Source: Thuidium tamariscinum (taxonomy: Eukaryota > Streptophyta > Bryopsida > Hypnales > Thuidiaceae). Taken from it: 64,000 bases of DNA. This document shows, in pieces, positions 39,050-51,158 of the stretch (position 1 is its first letter; every line of letters begins with the position of its first letter). Made by a program: the position numbers and the translations under genes. The notes under the pieces are model-generated. The model was not told the origin of the DNA and ran no database searches. It saw only the letters and a list, made by a program, of their open reading frames with translations. The stretch spans positions 50,807,682-50,871,681 of the forward strand of contig OX344749.2 of the NCBI GenBank assembly GCA_947034885.2. Direction: 5' to 3'.

Positions 39050-39857
39050 ACTCCGGAGTTTCGGGGTACAGCTAAGTTAGGGTTTCGTGCGACGGAAATG
39101 ACTGACGTCCTTGAATCCGTTCCAGCAATTCCCAAATTACAACCCCGAGTTTGCGCTTCAGTTCCCGAATGGCGGCTCAGTTGCCGTCCGTCCTTCCCTC
39201 CCACTTCTCATCAGACATCCCCTTCCAGTCTAGTCTACGCCAAATCCCTCGCATGCAGTGGACGGATGGGGAGGCTGCAATCTTGGGACCCTCCAAATAT
39301 CCCCCTAGGAACCTAGTGAAGCAAGTGGATTGCCGGCTGGAGGCCTGGAAGTCTAATCTCCGCTGTTGGAAAGAAGGTCATTGGCTGCCAACTAGGAACT
39401 GACAGAACCCTAAACCTTTTGGGAAGAATATCGAACTTAGCAGGGAGGACTTATCATAGCTTTTCGAATTCAGGAGTTTTTTGGGTTTCTTTTTTAGAAG
39501 CCCGGAGCCCCGGAGTCAAATTCAGGAGTTTAGGGAGCTTCGGAATGGGGGCTTGTATTTATGGGCTGCAAGTTAATTGGGGCGAAACATTCTGTTGGTT
39601 TGGCTGGGGGTGGCCGGGGAGAATTCTCACAGGCGGAATCCTTTTTTTACGGCAGGGCAGTTAAAGCCCAGGCAGGCAGGGCCTGCGGTGGGCAGTGATC
39701 CCAAAACTGGCTAAATTTCGCTCATTTTCTACTTAATTTTTCCATGCCCTTTGTATTAATTTTTTTTAAATCTTTAAAAAATGAACATTTGGCTAAAAAT
39801 CCTGAATCTGTTTTGAGATCACTGGCGGTGGGTAAGGTACTTCATTTGGGTGACTGC
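39050..39857 (+). other. GC-richer island with an unassigned open frame
   Basis: GC rises abruptly after the fold-back element. GTTAGGGTTTCGTGCGACGG near 39,077 resembles a plant 5' leader. Two overlapping open frames follow, 39,100-39,316 and 39,151-39,402 (the latter ending KEGHWLPTRN). I recognise neither product. The island could be the 5' exon of a truncated gene, a gene fragment caught between elements, or an unknown transcript. It lies between the fold-back element and the second hAT MITE. Confidence 0.3.
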
Positions 39858-40133
39858 CAGCCCTTTTTTTTCCGGCACCATGGGGCCAAATTACACCATT
39901 TCAAAATAAATGTCTTTTCTTCGCCAGATAGAAGTAATCTTCTTTTGCTAGAGATTTTGCAGTTCTCTGTAAAATATGGATGGAGTTGTCAAATTTGGGT
40001 GAAAAAGTGTATGAATAAGATAGAAAAGTGTTTTTAAGTCCAAAATATGGATGAATGTAAAATTACAATGCTTGACCAAATTTGAAGTGATCGCCATGTT
40101 GACACTTCCTCAAGAAGTAAAAATACAGGGCTG
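39858..40133 (-). mobile_element. hAT-type MITE, copy 2 (276 bp)
   Basis: CAGCCCTTTTTTTTCC at one end and TACAGGGCTG at the other, with an exact 8-bp direct repeat GTGACTGC at 39,850-39,857 and 40,134-40,141. The body is the reverse complement of copy 1, including the GGCGATCACTTCAAATTTGG stretch. The two copies therefore form a 3.5-kb-spaced inverted pair. Confidence 0.93.
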
Positions 40134-40141
40134 GTGACTGC

Positions 40142-41960
40142 GGGCGGAGCCACACTAATTCCAGGGCCACTCTAACTTTAGCCTCAGAGGCGGGTTACCT
40201 GGAGGCTGGAGTGGCGGAAGGAGGAAGGGATGTACCATTGTACCCCCGTAATCGCCATTAAGTTAAGGTGAACCAGCTTACCAGCCTATCACAACCGCAG
40301 AATGACTGGTTTGCCACGTTGGCATTGTTGAAAAAATCTGAATTTTTGTTCCACAGAAAAGACTAACATGTAAGGACGCCACGGATGAGAATCGTCGGAT
40401 GGATGGATGACAAAGAAGTCTTGCATGTAAGACAGAAGAGCGATTGTTTTGTTTTTGGAATTTTGTGCAAAAAAGAGAGACTATGAATAGTAGTTTGATC
40501 TTCAATGAGTACTTTTGAATTTTTTTAAGTAGATGATTCTCATTGTTTCAAAAAGGATGATTTCCATAGTGAACATTCCATCTTTATGAGGCTAATGGGA
40601 GAAATGGGGAGAGAAAAAAGATTTTTTTTTTAAAGAGATAACATGAATTTGTTACGAATTTTGGAATGTGGTGTCCAATTAGCTCAAAACAATTTTTAGA
40701 CTATCCCATAACCAACAAAAAGTTCAATCGTGATGGTCTCACTTACCTACCTAAAGTAGTAGCATGGCCACAACTTTTGAAGGTTTTCAAAATTGAATCA
40801 CTTTGTGTGATGAATTTACATTCGAAGGTCAAGGTGCAATCAAGAATCACTCCATCATCATCATCCAGGGCATTGATTGTTGTCTCTAACTTAGCATAAT
40901 GAAGTTCAAGTTTCATTTATTGAAAAAAAAATTGTCTAAAATTGATGCAAGACAATAATAGGTCATGCTTTACATATTAGGGATGCATCTTTTGCCTATC
41001 ATTGATTGGTTTACCTTAACCAATAATTTTTTTTTATATAAATTGAACAAGTAGCTAATTGACTAATCCTTGCCAAATATGTAGTATCACTTGATTCTCC
41101 CTCCCGTTTCCTTCAAGTATGCTAGGCCTTTTTTTTAGCAAACTTCACTAGTATTTAGATAAAGATTAAATTTTACAAAAAATTGATTAGAGGTTTCACT
41201 AAGCAAAAGAAGTGGGTTGATGGACAAAAGGAACGCTTTCAAATGTAGCTTTGCATCTAATGTTCAAAATAATGATTTAGTCATGAAGTTAAACAATTTT
41301 TTCCAAATTCATCAAATGACTAATAAATTTGTAATTTAGGAATCCATATGGTGACAAATTCTGGATCCAAAAAAATTGGCATATACATTTCAAGTGAAAA
41401 AATAGCCTAAAAGAGGATGATTTCTTTATTCAACAAGCAAATCAAAATTTGAAAGTAGAATGACTATTCTTATTATTCACAAGTACTCTTTGAACTTTAA
41501 AGCTTATGACAATAATTGAAGTGATAGAGACAATGTGGCAATTTGGATATACCTCCTTAGATGCTTGGAAAAGCACGCTTCACTATACAGATTTGTGTGT
41601 CCTATTTGACAGTAAATTGACAAAAATGTGTCAATTTCTTTGTCAATAGGAACATGTTAACTCGGCTAGTTATTTAACAAAATTCTATCAATTTTTTGTC
41701 ACTTTTGAAAGAGTTTTCATCAACTTCTATTCCTTTACATCCTTCTTTGTCAATGGGGTCATTTCCATGCTAACATGACTCCTAATTAGTAATAACCAAA
41801 GTGTCATCCTTTTTATAAAGGACACAATGAAAAAATGAATTTACTTTAATTTTCAAATATTGAATATAAAAAATAAAGAGAACATAGAATTCATCCATCA
41901 CTTTACTTTGCTTTATGAACCATTTATTTTTTGTGGTTAGGATGGAGAAGAGAAACTTCC
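40142..41960. other. AT-rich intergenic DNA, nothing recognised
   Basis: The first 150 bp is GC-richer (GGCGGGTTACCTGGAGGCTGG) and resembles the island before the MITE, as if the MITE had inserted into it. The rest is low-GC with no supported feature. Confidence 0.45.
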
Positions 41961-42644
41961 TATATACACATGGGATAGTGGAATGTAGAACAACCCATAA
42001 GGGATATGTAATTTTGAAATAGGAGTTCAACCGCTCATACTTAAGTTTGAAATAGACATTGTGTTAAAACTAGAATTTAAACCTCATTGAGGCATAGTAA
42101 AATATCTTTTTACAAAAACTTTGATTAAAAAATGTTGAGAAATCAAACCAAGTTTCATCTCCAAAAATATGTTTGGCATTTCAAGCCTATAATAAAAAAA
42201 TTGTGGACAAATTTTAGAGAAGAAGTTTTAAATTGTCAAAAAAAACACCCCTTCTTACCTCTCTCTAAAATTTGTCTACAACTTTTGATTGAAGACTTAA
42301 AATGTCAAAAAAGTTTCAAAGATGAAACTTGGTTTGATTTTCTACCTTCTTTTAGTTCAAAGTTTTATGTAAAAAGATATTTTACTATGTCCAAATGAGG
42401 TCTAAAATTTGTCTATAACTTTTGATTGAAGACTTAAAATGTCAAACAAAGTTTCAAAGATGAAACTTGGTTTGATTTTCTACCTTCTTTTAGTTCAAAG
42501 TTTTATGTAGAAAGATATTTTACTATGTCCAAATGAGGTCTAAAATTCTAGTTTTAACACAATGTCTATGAGCAGTTGAGCTTCTACTTCTAAATTACAT
42601 ATCCTGCATGGGTTGTTCTACCTTCTACCACCCATGTATATAGA
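41961..42644 (+). mobile_element. Fold-back element H1 with an internally duplicated arm
   Basis: Sequence from about 41,961 (CATGGGATAGTGGAATGTAGAACAACCC) pairs with the inverse of about 42,600-42,644, and pairing continues through GACATTGTGTTAAAACTAGAATTT to a centre near 42,235. In the right arm a 136-137-bp segment is duplicated in tandem (about 42,266-42,401 and 42,402-42,538). A related shorter hairpin lies at 49,110-49,465. No transposase is visible. Confidence 0.82.
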
Positions 42645-43799
42645 GAGAGCTCATCTTCTTTGTAGACAATTCAAATCAAGATATTGATGCCAAATGATTA
42701 AAGATTACATTGGTATAATACTCAATGGATTCCTTGGATTTTTGGCAAACCGTTTATCTTTACAATCATTTGTTTATCTTTGTGTCATCCAGGACAATTG
42801 TTGTTTTGAAAATGAGGGGGTTATCAAATATCAATTAAGAATTTGACAACAACTTGACAACAACTTGACAAGTTTTGACAAGTTGACAAGATAAGGATGC
42901 AAAAACATAATTGTTGTCATTTTGGACAATTTTATTTTGTAAACTTGTCATCTTGGATTGCATTTCCTCATAGTGCTTAATACAACAACTATACCACACC
43001 TATATTGCACATCCTTTCAATGGAGGATTTTTTTCAAAAAGCAAAGGTTGAAGTGTAAAAGACCTTTTGAAAATCATCATGCCGCCCATCCAAGTGCTTC
43101 GAGAGTCTGTTTTGAACTTTGTCCTTTCAAAAATTCACCATCAAGAATACTCACTCATATTCTACAAATCCCTCTTCTATGATGGCAATCAATTCAAAAA
43201 GCTTGAAGTACTTATGGAAAGATTCATTCATTGGTATTAAATTTGGACTAAGGAATTGCTACAAATGAGTGAATGGATTCACAGTATAGGATAGTTGCAT
43301 GGCTTCTTTCTAATTGGGCATCATGACACACTTGAAGAAGTGTATTTATATCAATCCAATTCATCCTTTTTGAATATTATTGGTGCCCATTGTTGACAAC
43401 CTTATATTCTTTTGAGTTGCAATAGGCTTCTTTGATGGCATTGAGTAACCCTCAAAATCTTTTTCTATTGTTCTTGCAACCAATATAATTGTGGATACAA
43501 CATATGTAGTCCATTTGTAATGAAAACAAATGGAACCTATCTAACCAATTCATAATATAACTCTTAAAATGTGGCTTTTAGTTGAGGCTTTTCAACATTG
43601 CATTTAAACATGTTGTAACAATCTAATTTTTGGCTTAATTAGAGACAACTATTCAAGCAAGCATGACCAAGAAATTGTGATCTAGACCAAATATGTAATT
43701 CCAACATCAAAACACCTTACAAATGCAATGAAGGTTGCTATTATGTGAGTTTAGGAGCATGAGCCAATTAACCTAGAAGACTATATACTTGAAATATAG
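42645..43799. other. AT-rich intergenic DNA
   Basis: A short repeated motif occurs near 42,846-42,890 (TTGACAAC or TTGACAAG, several times). A single copy of GGTTGCTATTATGTGAG near 43,733 resembles the ends of the element at 44,233-45,748. Nothing else is recognised. Confidence 0.45.
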
Positions 43800-44232
43800 G
43801 GTGTCTATATTTTAAAAATCTTCCATGATTATAGTGTAATTATATTATAGATACCTATATTATAGGTATTTGTAATACAAACACCTACAATGGTTTTAGG
43901 ATATTTACTTATACATATGTTCAAGAATCATATACTCGCATTTTCAAATTCAATTTGGGCATCATTGGGATGGTCAATATGCGGTGGTAGAGAGTTGGGT
44001 GTAGGCTTTGCTATAATTTCATTGCAAATTGTTGTGTGTAAGTTGCAAGTTCTTAGACTTTGGAGAAATTTGGTAGATTTATGCATCATGATTGGACAAG
44101 ATGGCTTCATCATTGTCTACCAAGAAGGGCAAAGCAATACAACATGAACAACTCCCATGTTCAAAGCCTTCAAGCCTTCATACAATACAACATGCAGATA
44201 GTCAAGGTCTAATTTTAGAAGCAACTATTGTG

Positions 44233-45748
44233 AGCTCCAAGGTTGCTATTTTGTGAGCGTATGAGCGTGTGAGCATACAATTTTTAAAGATTGAATTTAA
44301 AAATTTTGGCCAAACTTTAGAAAATTTTAGTACCTATTATAACAAACCTAGTATTGTAGATCTAATACTATAGTTCCTTGAACAACCTTATTATACCATT
44401 TATTGTACTTTCTAGATTTTAGAAAGAAAAAAATTGGTGACTAATTAGGATTTTTTTGAAATCAAATAAGGTTATTCCATTTACATTTAGATTTTTATGA
44501 TCACTCTCCTAGTTGTCTTCCTTCTAAGTGTCTTTCAACACCGAGAGAAGTTCTATAGTTGCAACCAAATTCTTTTTTAATTTAAAAAAATTAAATCCCC
44601 CCCCCTAGTTGTGGGACTCTCTTCGGTGCCAAGAAGAGTCCTACAGTTGCACAAGAAAAAAATTTAATTTAAAAATAAAATAAAATAAAATTTGGTTGTA
44701 GCCATGGAACTTCTCTCGATGCCAAGAGGTATTTAGAAGCAAGACAGAAGAGAGTGATCACAAAAATTTAACAAACTTCAATAAGCATCATATCAAGATG
44801 ACAAATGTTTAATCGTCTTCTTGGTATTGAGAGGTACCAAGAAACAAGAAGGGAGTAATCAATTAAAGAATCATTAAATCAAGAAAGAAGAGGTGGATCC
44901 CTCGATGAGTTCCACAAGAGGAAAATGATCAACTAATCAATAATCTTATGTAATTAAGTTCATTCTTTACAAAATTAATCCTTATCAACTGAATTTTTTT
45001 TCCAAAATCTTAACAAGTTCAATTACTAATACATTAAAATTAAAATTTAGGTATCCACATTGACCTCTAAAAAGACCTATGCTACTACAAGATAGTCAAG
45101 AACAAAACAAAATTTGGTGAAGCCAAGCTCTTTCCACATATAATGAAATCCCATGAACAAAGTTTTTCCCAAAATTTAAACAAGTTCTCTAACTTGCAAA
45201 TGAAGAAGGAATAATTGATATCCTTCTATTGGCCTTGAGAAGATTTATAATGCTATAAGACAATGATCAACCAAAATAAAATTTGGTGTAGCAAAGATCC
45301 TTATTAACAAATTAATTTTTTTATAATCTAAACAACTTCAATAACCGTACTTCAATAGAAAATTATTGGTAACTTTCCCTAAACTTTAAGAGGATTTACA
45401 TTATTATAAGACAATGATCAACCAATATTCTACACAAACTTAATTCCATCTTCATTCATCTTTCATATCAATTGAGTTTTTCATTTTTGTAATGTATACT
45501 TCTAAATAAGATTGGAAATTAGAATTTTCATCTGAATTCAATATAACCACAGTAATAAGTCTATAAAAGTAAGTTCTAAAATTTATTAAAAATAAATTTT
45601 TTTGATCCAAATTGTAAGATGGAATCTATTTTTATGAATAAAATTAAGTTTTTTTTAATGTTTCTTCAAATTTCTAAACTCTACACTCAACGAACCCTTG
45701 TTCTATGCTCACAAGCTCACAAAATAGCATTGTTGCTCTAAGCTCAAG
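44233..45748 (+). mobile_element. 1.5-kb element with about 35-bp inverted repeats and an internal hairpin
   Basis: GGTTGCTATTTTGTGAGCG near 44,241 pairs with the inverse of GCTCACAAAATAGCATTG near 45,715. Close to the left end, 44,500-44,760 forms a second hairpin: GATCACTCTCCTAGTTGTC and CACCGAGAGAAGTTC pair with GAACTTCTCTCGATGCC and AGAGAGTGATC. The rest is AT-rich and non-coding. Its superfamily is unknown, and no clean target duplication is visible. Confidence 0.6.
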
Positions 45749-46251
45749 CAACATTGCACCTTCAATGTAAAGACCAAACACTTAATTTATATCTAATGTC
45801 GAGGTACTAATAACTAATCATTTAAGCAATTTTGGAGCAGATTGTATGAAGTGTGAGGTGGTGGACATTCTTCCTATGTGAGAAGATAAGAAATATGGAG
45901 ATCCTAAAATTTTCAAAATTGAAATTATTGTGAATTTTGAGAGTTAGAAAGTGCATTTCACACATTACCATTGTCTAAAGTCTTCTAATTCCAATCATTC
46001 AAGAATTATTGCCCCACTCACTACTTCCTACTTTCTTCCTCCCTCATTTTGGATATGCATCGTAACCTTATTAGTCCCAACTTAAATAATAAAATAAAAT
46101 AAATCACACATTCTAGACCTTGATCAGAAATACCATACCCCTACAAGTTAGTTATTACACATCATTTGTTTTGGGTACCTCAACCTTATTTATTCCTCTT
46201 TAAAACAATCAAATGAAAGGGTACTTCCTTAAAAGCTTCAATTTCTCTTAA

Positions 46252-46800
46252 CCCCTAAATGCCCAAGGCTTTTTTTGAGCTTCTAGGAATTTGCTATAAA
46301 TTGAACAAAATGACATCATTTAAAAAAGTTGTATCAATTTTTTTAAAATGTAACCATACAAATTCAAACTAGATTTCTTAGAGATTATTTAGTATATATA
46401 TAATGTCTAATCATGAGGGTGTTAGAATTGCAAACGTAACTTAAAGTCTTTTGATCTTCTTTTCACCTGTCAAATCTAAAAAGTTGGTCATCAAAATAAT
46501 ATTAGGTTAAAGGGCCTAACATGCATAACTCCAATCAATTTATGACTTTTCAAAATCTACTCTACAATTTTCTTACATGAATTTCTAATGTGGTTTTTTC
46601 TCCAAGATCTATTGTATTTAAGGCTCATTTCCAAGAGCCCTGAACACCTTGCATAAAATCTTGAATAGAAAAATCATAATCAATCATTTTCAAGATCAGA
46701 TTTTTGATGCTTTAACTAGACTTCAAAAAGAAATTTTCAAAAATACAAACTACTAAGAGTAGGAACTTGGTTAGGTTTTATTTAACTTCAAAGTTTTACT
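46252..46800 (+). mobile_element. TTAA-type element family C, right-truncated (copy C2)
   Basis: TTAA at 46,248-46,251 precedes CCCCTAAATGCCCAAGG. The body aligns with the complete C1 copy at 53,161-53,805, including GAGCTTCTAGGAATTTGCT, GAGGGTGTTAGAATTG and AAGTTGGTCATCAAAA. Similarity fades after TTTTATTTAACTTCAAAG near 46,790, before the right terminus. Confidence 0.75.
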
Positions 46801-49109
46801 AACACCAAGTTTTGATGCCTTAAACACTTAGGATTAATGCTTCCCTAATTGGCAAAAGTATAACCTCAATAGCCAAAGGCAATGAACCGATCCCTTAAGC
46901 CATTGAGCTATTGAACTACATTAACACAAAAATTGTCGTTGTACCAATTAAGGGCCAAAGTACTAAAAGACATGGATGACCTAGTTTTCTTGAATAGAAA
47001 AGGTGCTTGAAAATGGTAAATGTATTGGTGTTTAATGCATCATTTGCACAAGAATCAAAAGGTAACAATAGACTTTCCAATTGAAAAAAGATATCTTGAT
47101 TATGCATACATGTTGGTTGAAAATATTTCTTAAAGCCATGCCAAGTGAGGAAATGTTTGGAGAGGGACTCTACCATGACAAGTTCAATAAACATTACAAC
47201 AAGAAGAAGATCTATATTGCCATAAATTGTGAGACCATATTACAACAATTCCAAAATCTACCTCAATCACTTGAATATCAAATATGATTAGCTCATTGTT
47301 GTATTCTAATTGCTTTGTTGTGGTAGATCTATAATGGATTACCCTTTTCACCATGGTTTTCTTTTATCTTTGGATGTTGCAATATCCGTAAAATATTGGT
47401 GCTTAGGACTACCATGGTCTATAGCTAATTTTGACCATTTACTACATTATCCTACAAGAGAATACAAATTTTTTTATGTACTTGCCAACTTTATAGTGTC
47501 AATTGTGATGAAAATACTATTGTGGGACCATGATGCTAAGATATGAGCCTTGAGTGTAGGTATAAGAAAATACTCTATAGCCATTAAGGGTGCTTATATC
47601 ATAAACACCTATAATACAAGTATCTACAACATAGGTACCCTATAATGATAGAAGTTTTTTATTGTATAAATCTCTATAGTATAGGTGTCAAAAGTCTTAG
47701 ATTCATGAGCTTATGATCCTAAGCTTATATACTAGCATCCTTATAAACAAATCCAAATAATTTTGTAATGAAATCATGACAACAAATTAGGAAACAAAAA
47801 AAATTGCATGAATGCCAATGTTGCTATCAAAATTGCAAATGTATAGGAAGATTGATTATTTTTAAGTAAATCTTACCTTCATGTTGTTGCAAGCTAGGAA
47901 CAAAACCTCAACATGATGCCATTGCAAAGGCTAAGCTTGACCACTTCGAACAACTCTTTGTGTGTGAGATATCATATTTGAATGTCATGTTTTTAGAACA
48001 AAAGTACAACTAGTAGAGGCAATTGTTGGAAAGATCATATAGCAATCCTGAAATTAGACATTGCAAAAATTGCCAAAGAACTCTTTCTTAGACTCTTACT
48101 TAATGACATGATTACAAAATTGTCATTGTCCATGTGAACACAAAGACATCATGGTAAAGATTCCATTTTCTTGAAATTTTATTTTTGTGTTTTAAATGCT
48201 AGTCTGTGAGTTTTATCACTTTTCACTTAAAATTTGGGCCACAAAAGCATTAGATGTTTTTGAGGCCTTTAAAAGACCACAAGTTCTTGGATTGTGAGAG
48301 TGCTTTGGGAACACTCAAAACAACACCACACAAGCAATCTAATGTGGCTGGCAAATTGCCATGGCAAATTTTATTTATTTATTTATTTATTTTAAAGAAT
48401 AATTAATTAAAAAAATTCAAATAATTGGTTTTTAAAGAAATTTTCAATTCTTTTACACACACTAAAATTTTTGAATTCTTATCTTAATTCAAAACTCCAA
48501 CCTAGCATTGGCTAGTTGATTGCACAAGGAATAATTTTGGAAAACAATGTTCTAAAGTCTAGGGAAAACATCTAGTGATCATTGCCATTGATTATAATTG
48601 GTTGAACAAAAATATTGACTACAATTTGGAGGAAAGAATAACATACATTTTTAGGTGAGTAGAAGTTGTAGTTATGTGGTTAAGGCCAAATAGAGAACTT
48701 TTGCTAGGAAATAGAAATACTCGCTTCTAGGGTTCATCAAAAGACTCTTTACAATAAAATTTGATAAGCCTCAAGAAAACCCTATAAGACCTTCTTCAAA
48801 CTAGAGTTTGGAAGCCATAAGAGGAAATTTTGAGCTAAAAGGAGGTTTACAAAATTGAGTACACCAAGGAATATAACTTTAAACTTTAAACTTTAAATTC
48901 CAAGGAAAAAATGACACAACAACCATTACAAAAAGTGGGCCCTAATCAACATAGAATGAACTAGTTTTTGTCGATTGTGAAAAAAAAGGAATATTGCATG
49001 TTAATCCAGCCACTACATTTCTTGACAAAGATAATAATCAACAAAATTGTGTTAATTTTGACCAAAAACAAAATTTACTTGGTTGATTTGGCAATCCATT
49101 AAACATCTT
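46801..49109. other. AT-rich intergenic DNA
   Basis: A (TTTA)n microsatellite lies at about 48,369-48,390. The frames at 46,916-47,546 have no recognisable domain. Nothing else is supported. Confidence 0.45.
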
Positions 49110-49465
49110 TAAAATAGAGTTTTAAACCTCATTTTGGCATAGTAGACTAACTTATTCCCAAAAACTTTGAACTAAGAATAGGTGAGAAATCAAACCAACT
49201 TTCATCTTTTGTAGTCCATTTGACATTTCAAGACTCCAATCAAAGTTATGGACAAATTTCAAAAAGAGGTTGGAAGGGATATTTTCTTTCAAACTTTCTC
49301 CCTAAAATTTGTCCATAACTTTTGATTGGAGTCTTGAAATGTGAAACGGAATTTACAAGATGAGATTTGGCTTGATTTCTCATTTTCTTTTTAATTCAAA
49401 GTTTAAGAAAATACTATTCTACTATGCCAAAATGAGGTCTAAAATTCTACTTTAAACACAATTCT
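49110..49465 (+). mobile_element. Fold-back element H2
   Basis: The arm from TTTTAAACCTCATTTTGGC through GACATTTCAAGACTCCAATC pairs with the inverse of 49,310-49,460 (GATTGGAGTCTTGAAATGTG, CCAAAATGAGGTCTAAAA). The loop lies near 49,270-49,300. Its sequence and arrangement match the inner part of fold-back H1 at 41,961-42,644. Confidence 0.8.
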
Positions 49466-50413
49466 TATTGTTGCACTTAATCATGAGTGGTTATGTTCCT
49501 ACTCATTCTAATTTACATATCCCACATGGTTTGTTCTACCTCCCACACATACACACATACTTATATAAAGAATTTGTCTTCTCATTTCTTCTATCATTGA
49601 AGCAATTACCAATCAAAGTTCATTTTTTCAAGTATGTATTGAACTACAAACTTTGAATATAGAGCTAAAATTTATGAAATTAAATTATAATTAAATTTTG
49701 TAAATAAGTTTTATAGTCCTATCCATGTGGTGGATTTATTAAGGTAGTAGCCATGTTTGTGTGGTAGGTCTTACATGAGTAGCATTGGCTATGTGGTGAA
49801 TTTTTTAATAATAATAATTTTAAAAAATAAAAAAATAAAATCAACATCATTAAATTTATTATTCATTGAATCAAGATGTTCTTACCAACTTTCCAAACCA
49901 ACATATATGATATAATTTTCATTTTGGTTTAGACATTGTTTTTTTTCTAACAATGAACAATTTTGTCCTTCAAGGCAAGAGAGGGCACAAATTTTGAATC
50001 CCTTTGAATTGTAGACAAATCCATCTAGAGTAGTCTTGATTTCAAATTTTAGAAGATGCTTGGTTTGAAGTGTATACCCAATCATCATCCCCTATAGCAC
50101 CAAAGCACATTTTGGCATAAAATGTCAAATTCTTTTTTATAGAAGTTCGATTATTAAAATTTGTACTAAACTAACATGCAATGTATGGAATTTTATTTTA
50201 GAAACTTTACCATATGGATTGAAAGATTATAGCCTCAAAAAGATTCATTCAAAATAGACCTTGTAGAAACTTGTGAAAATTTTCAATTGGTTGTTCAACA
50301 ACCACTTAGTGCTTCAAGGAATAAAAAAAACTTACATTATAAGAAACCTAGTTCAAATAAAGTAATAAATTTTTAGACTAGACACTTTTGTAACCTCTCT
50401 CTTTACACTAGTT
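49466..50413. other. AT-rich intergenic DNA
   Basis: The first 80 bp resembles the outer right arm of H1 (ATTTACATATCCCACATGG, TTGTTCTACC). The remainder is unremarkable AT-rich sequence. Confidence 0.5.
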
Positions 50414-50417
50414 TTAA

Positions 50418-51154
50418 CCCTAAAGCCCTGAGCTGCATTTTTTTGGCAACATAGCAATTTCGAGCAACTCGCTAAAAATGGAGGTTTTATTTTTTTTCTT
50501 TGAAATTTTCACACAAGATGTGACCAAGGAGTAGCTTTAAGTCCCAATAATTTTCATAAGTTTTGACTTTGTGGTTAAAAAGTTATGGCATGATATGTGA
50601 TTTTCTTTGCTTAGTGGGCAGCCTAGGTAGTTGAAAAAATTTCTTTTAAAATTTTTAAAAAAAAAGTGAAATTTGAAATTTATTCTTTAGGTTTATACAG
50701 ACATGGAAAGCTTTTAATCATTCCATTTGGATTAAGGAGATGAAAGTTATGAGGAATTTTAGTTTGTGGGTAGGTATGGAGTCTTTGAAAACCATACCTA
50801 CCTGTAAATTAAAATTTCTCATAAAATTCATCTCCTTAATCCAAATGTAATGATTCAAAGCTTCTCATGCCTATATAAATCTAAAGAACTAGTTTCAAAT
50901 TTTCATTTCTTAAAAAGAAGTTTTTTGAAGAAGTTTTTTGGATTGCCCGAGCTACCCGTTGAGTAAAGAAAACAACATATCATGCAATAACTTTTAACCA
51001 TGTAGTCAAAACTTATGAAAATTGTTGGGCCTTAAAGCTACTCCTTGGGTGCACATTGTGTGAAAATTTCTAGGAAAAAAAATAAAAACTCCATTCATAG
51101 TGAGCTGTCCAAAATCACTATGTTGCCAAAAAATGCACTTAAGGACTTTAGGGG
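50418..51154. mobile_element. Full-length palindromic TTAA element (family A derivative)
   Basis: The 737-bp element is flanked by TTAA at 50,414-50,417 and 51,155-51,158. Its whole length folds on itself. The left end CCCTAAAGCCCTGAGCTGCA and TTTTGGCAACATAG pair with the inverse of the right end, and pairing continues to a loop of about 11 nt (GTCTTTGAAA) at about 50,781-50,790, close to the exact midpoint. Each arm equals the right half of family-A elements, so it looks like an inverted duplication of that half. A transcript through it would form a long hairpin. It has no coding frame. Confidence 0.9.
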
Positions 51155-51158
51155 TTAA

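Larger units (their letters stand above)
43800..47690 (+). mobile_element. Possible 3.9-kb element with about 75-bp inverted ends
   Basis: The segment 43,808-43,885 (from AAAAATCTTCCATGATTATAG to AATACAAACACC) aligns with the inverse of about 47,600-47,680. The ends themselves are rich in TATAGGTATT-type palindromes. The interior contains the smaller element at 44,233-45,748 and a family-C fragment at 46,252. Inner frames up to 92 codons show no transposase similarity that I can recognise. It may be a decayed DNA transposon or two independent palindromic repeats. Confidence 0.45.
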
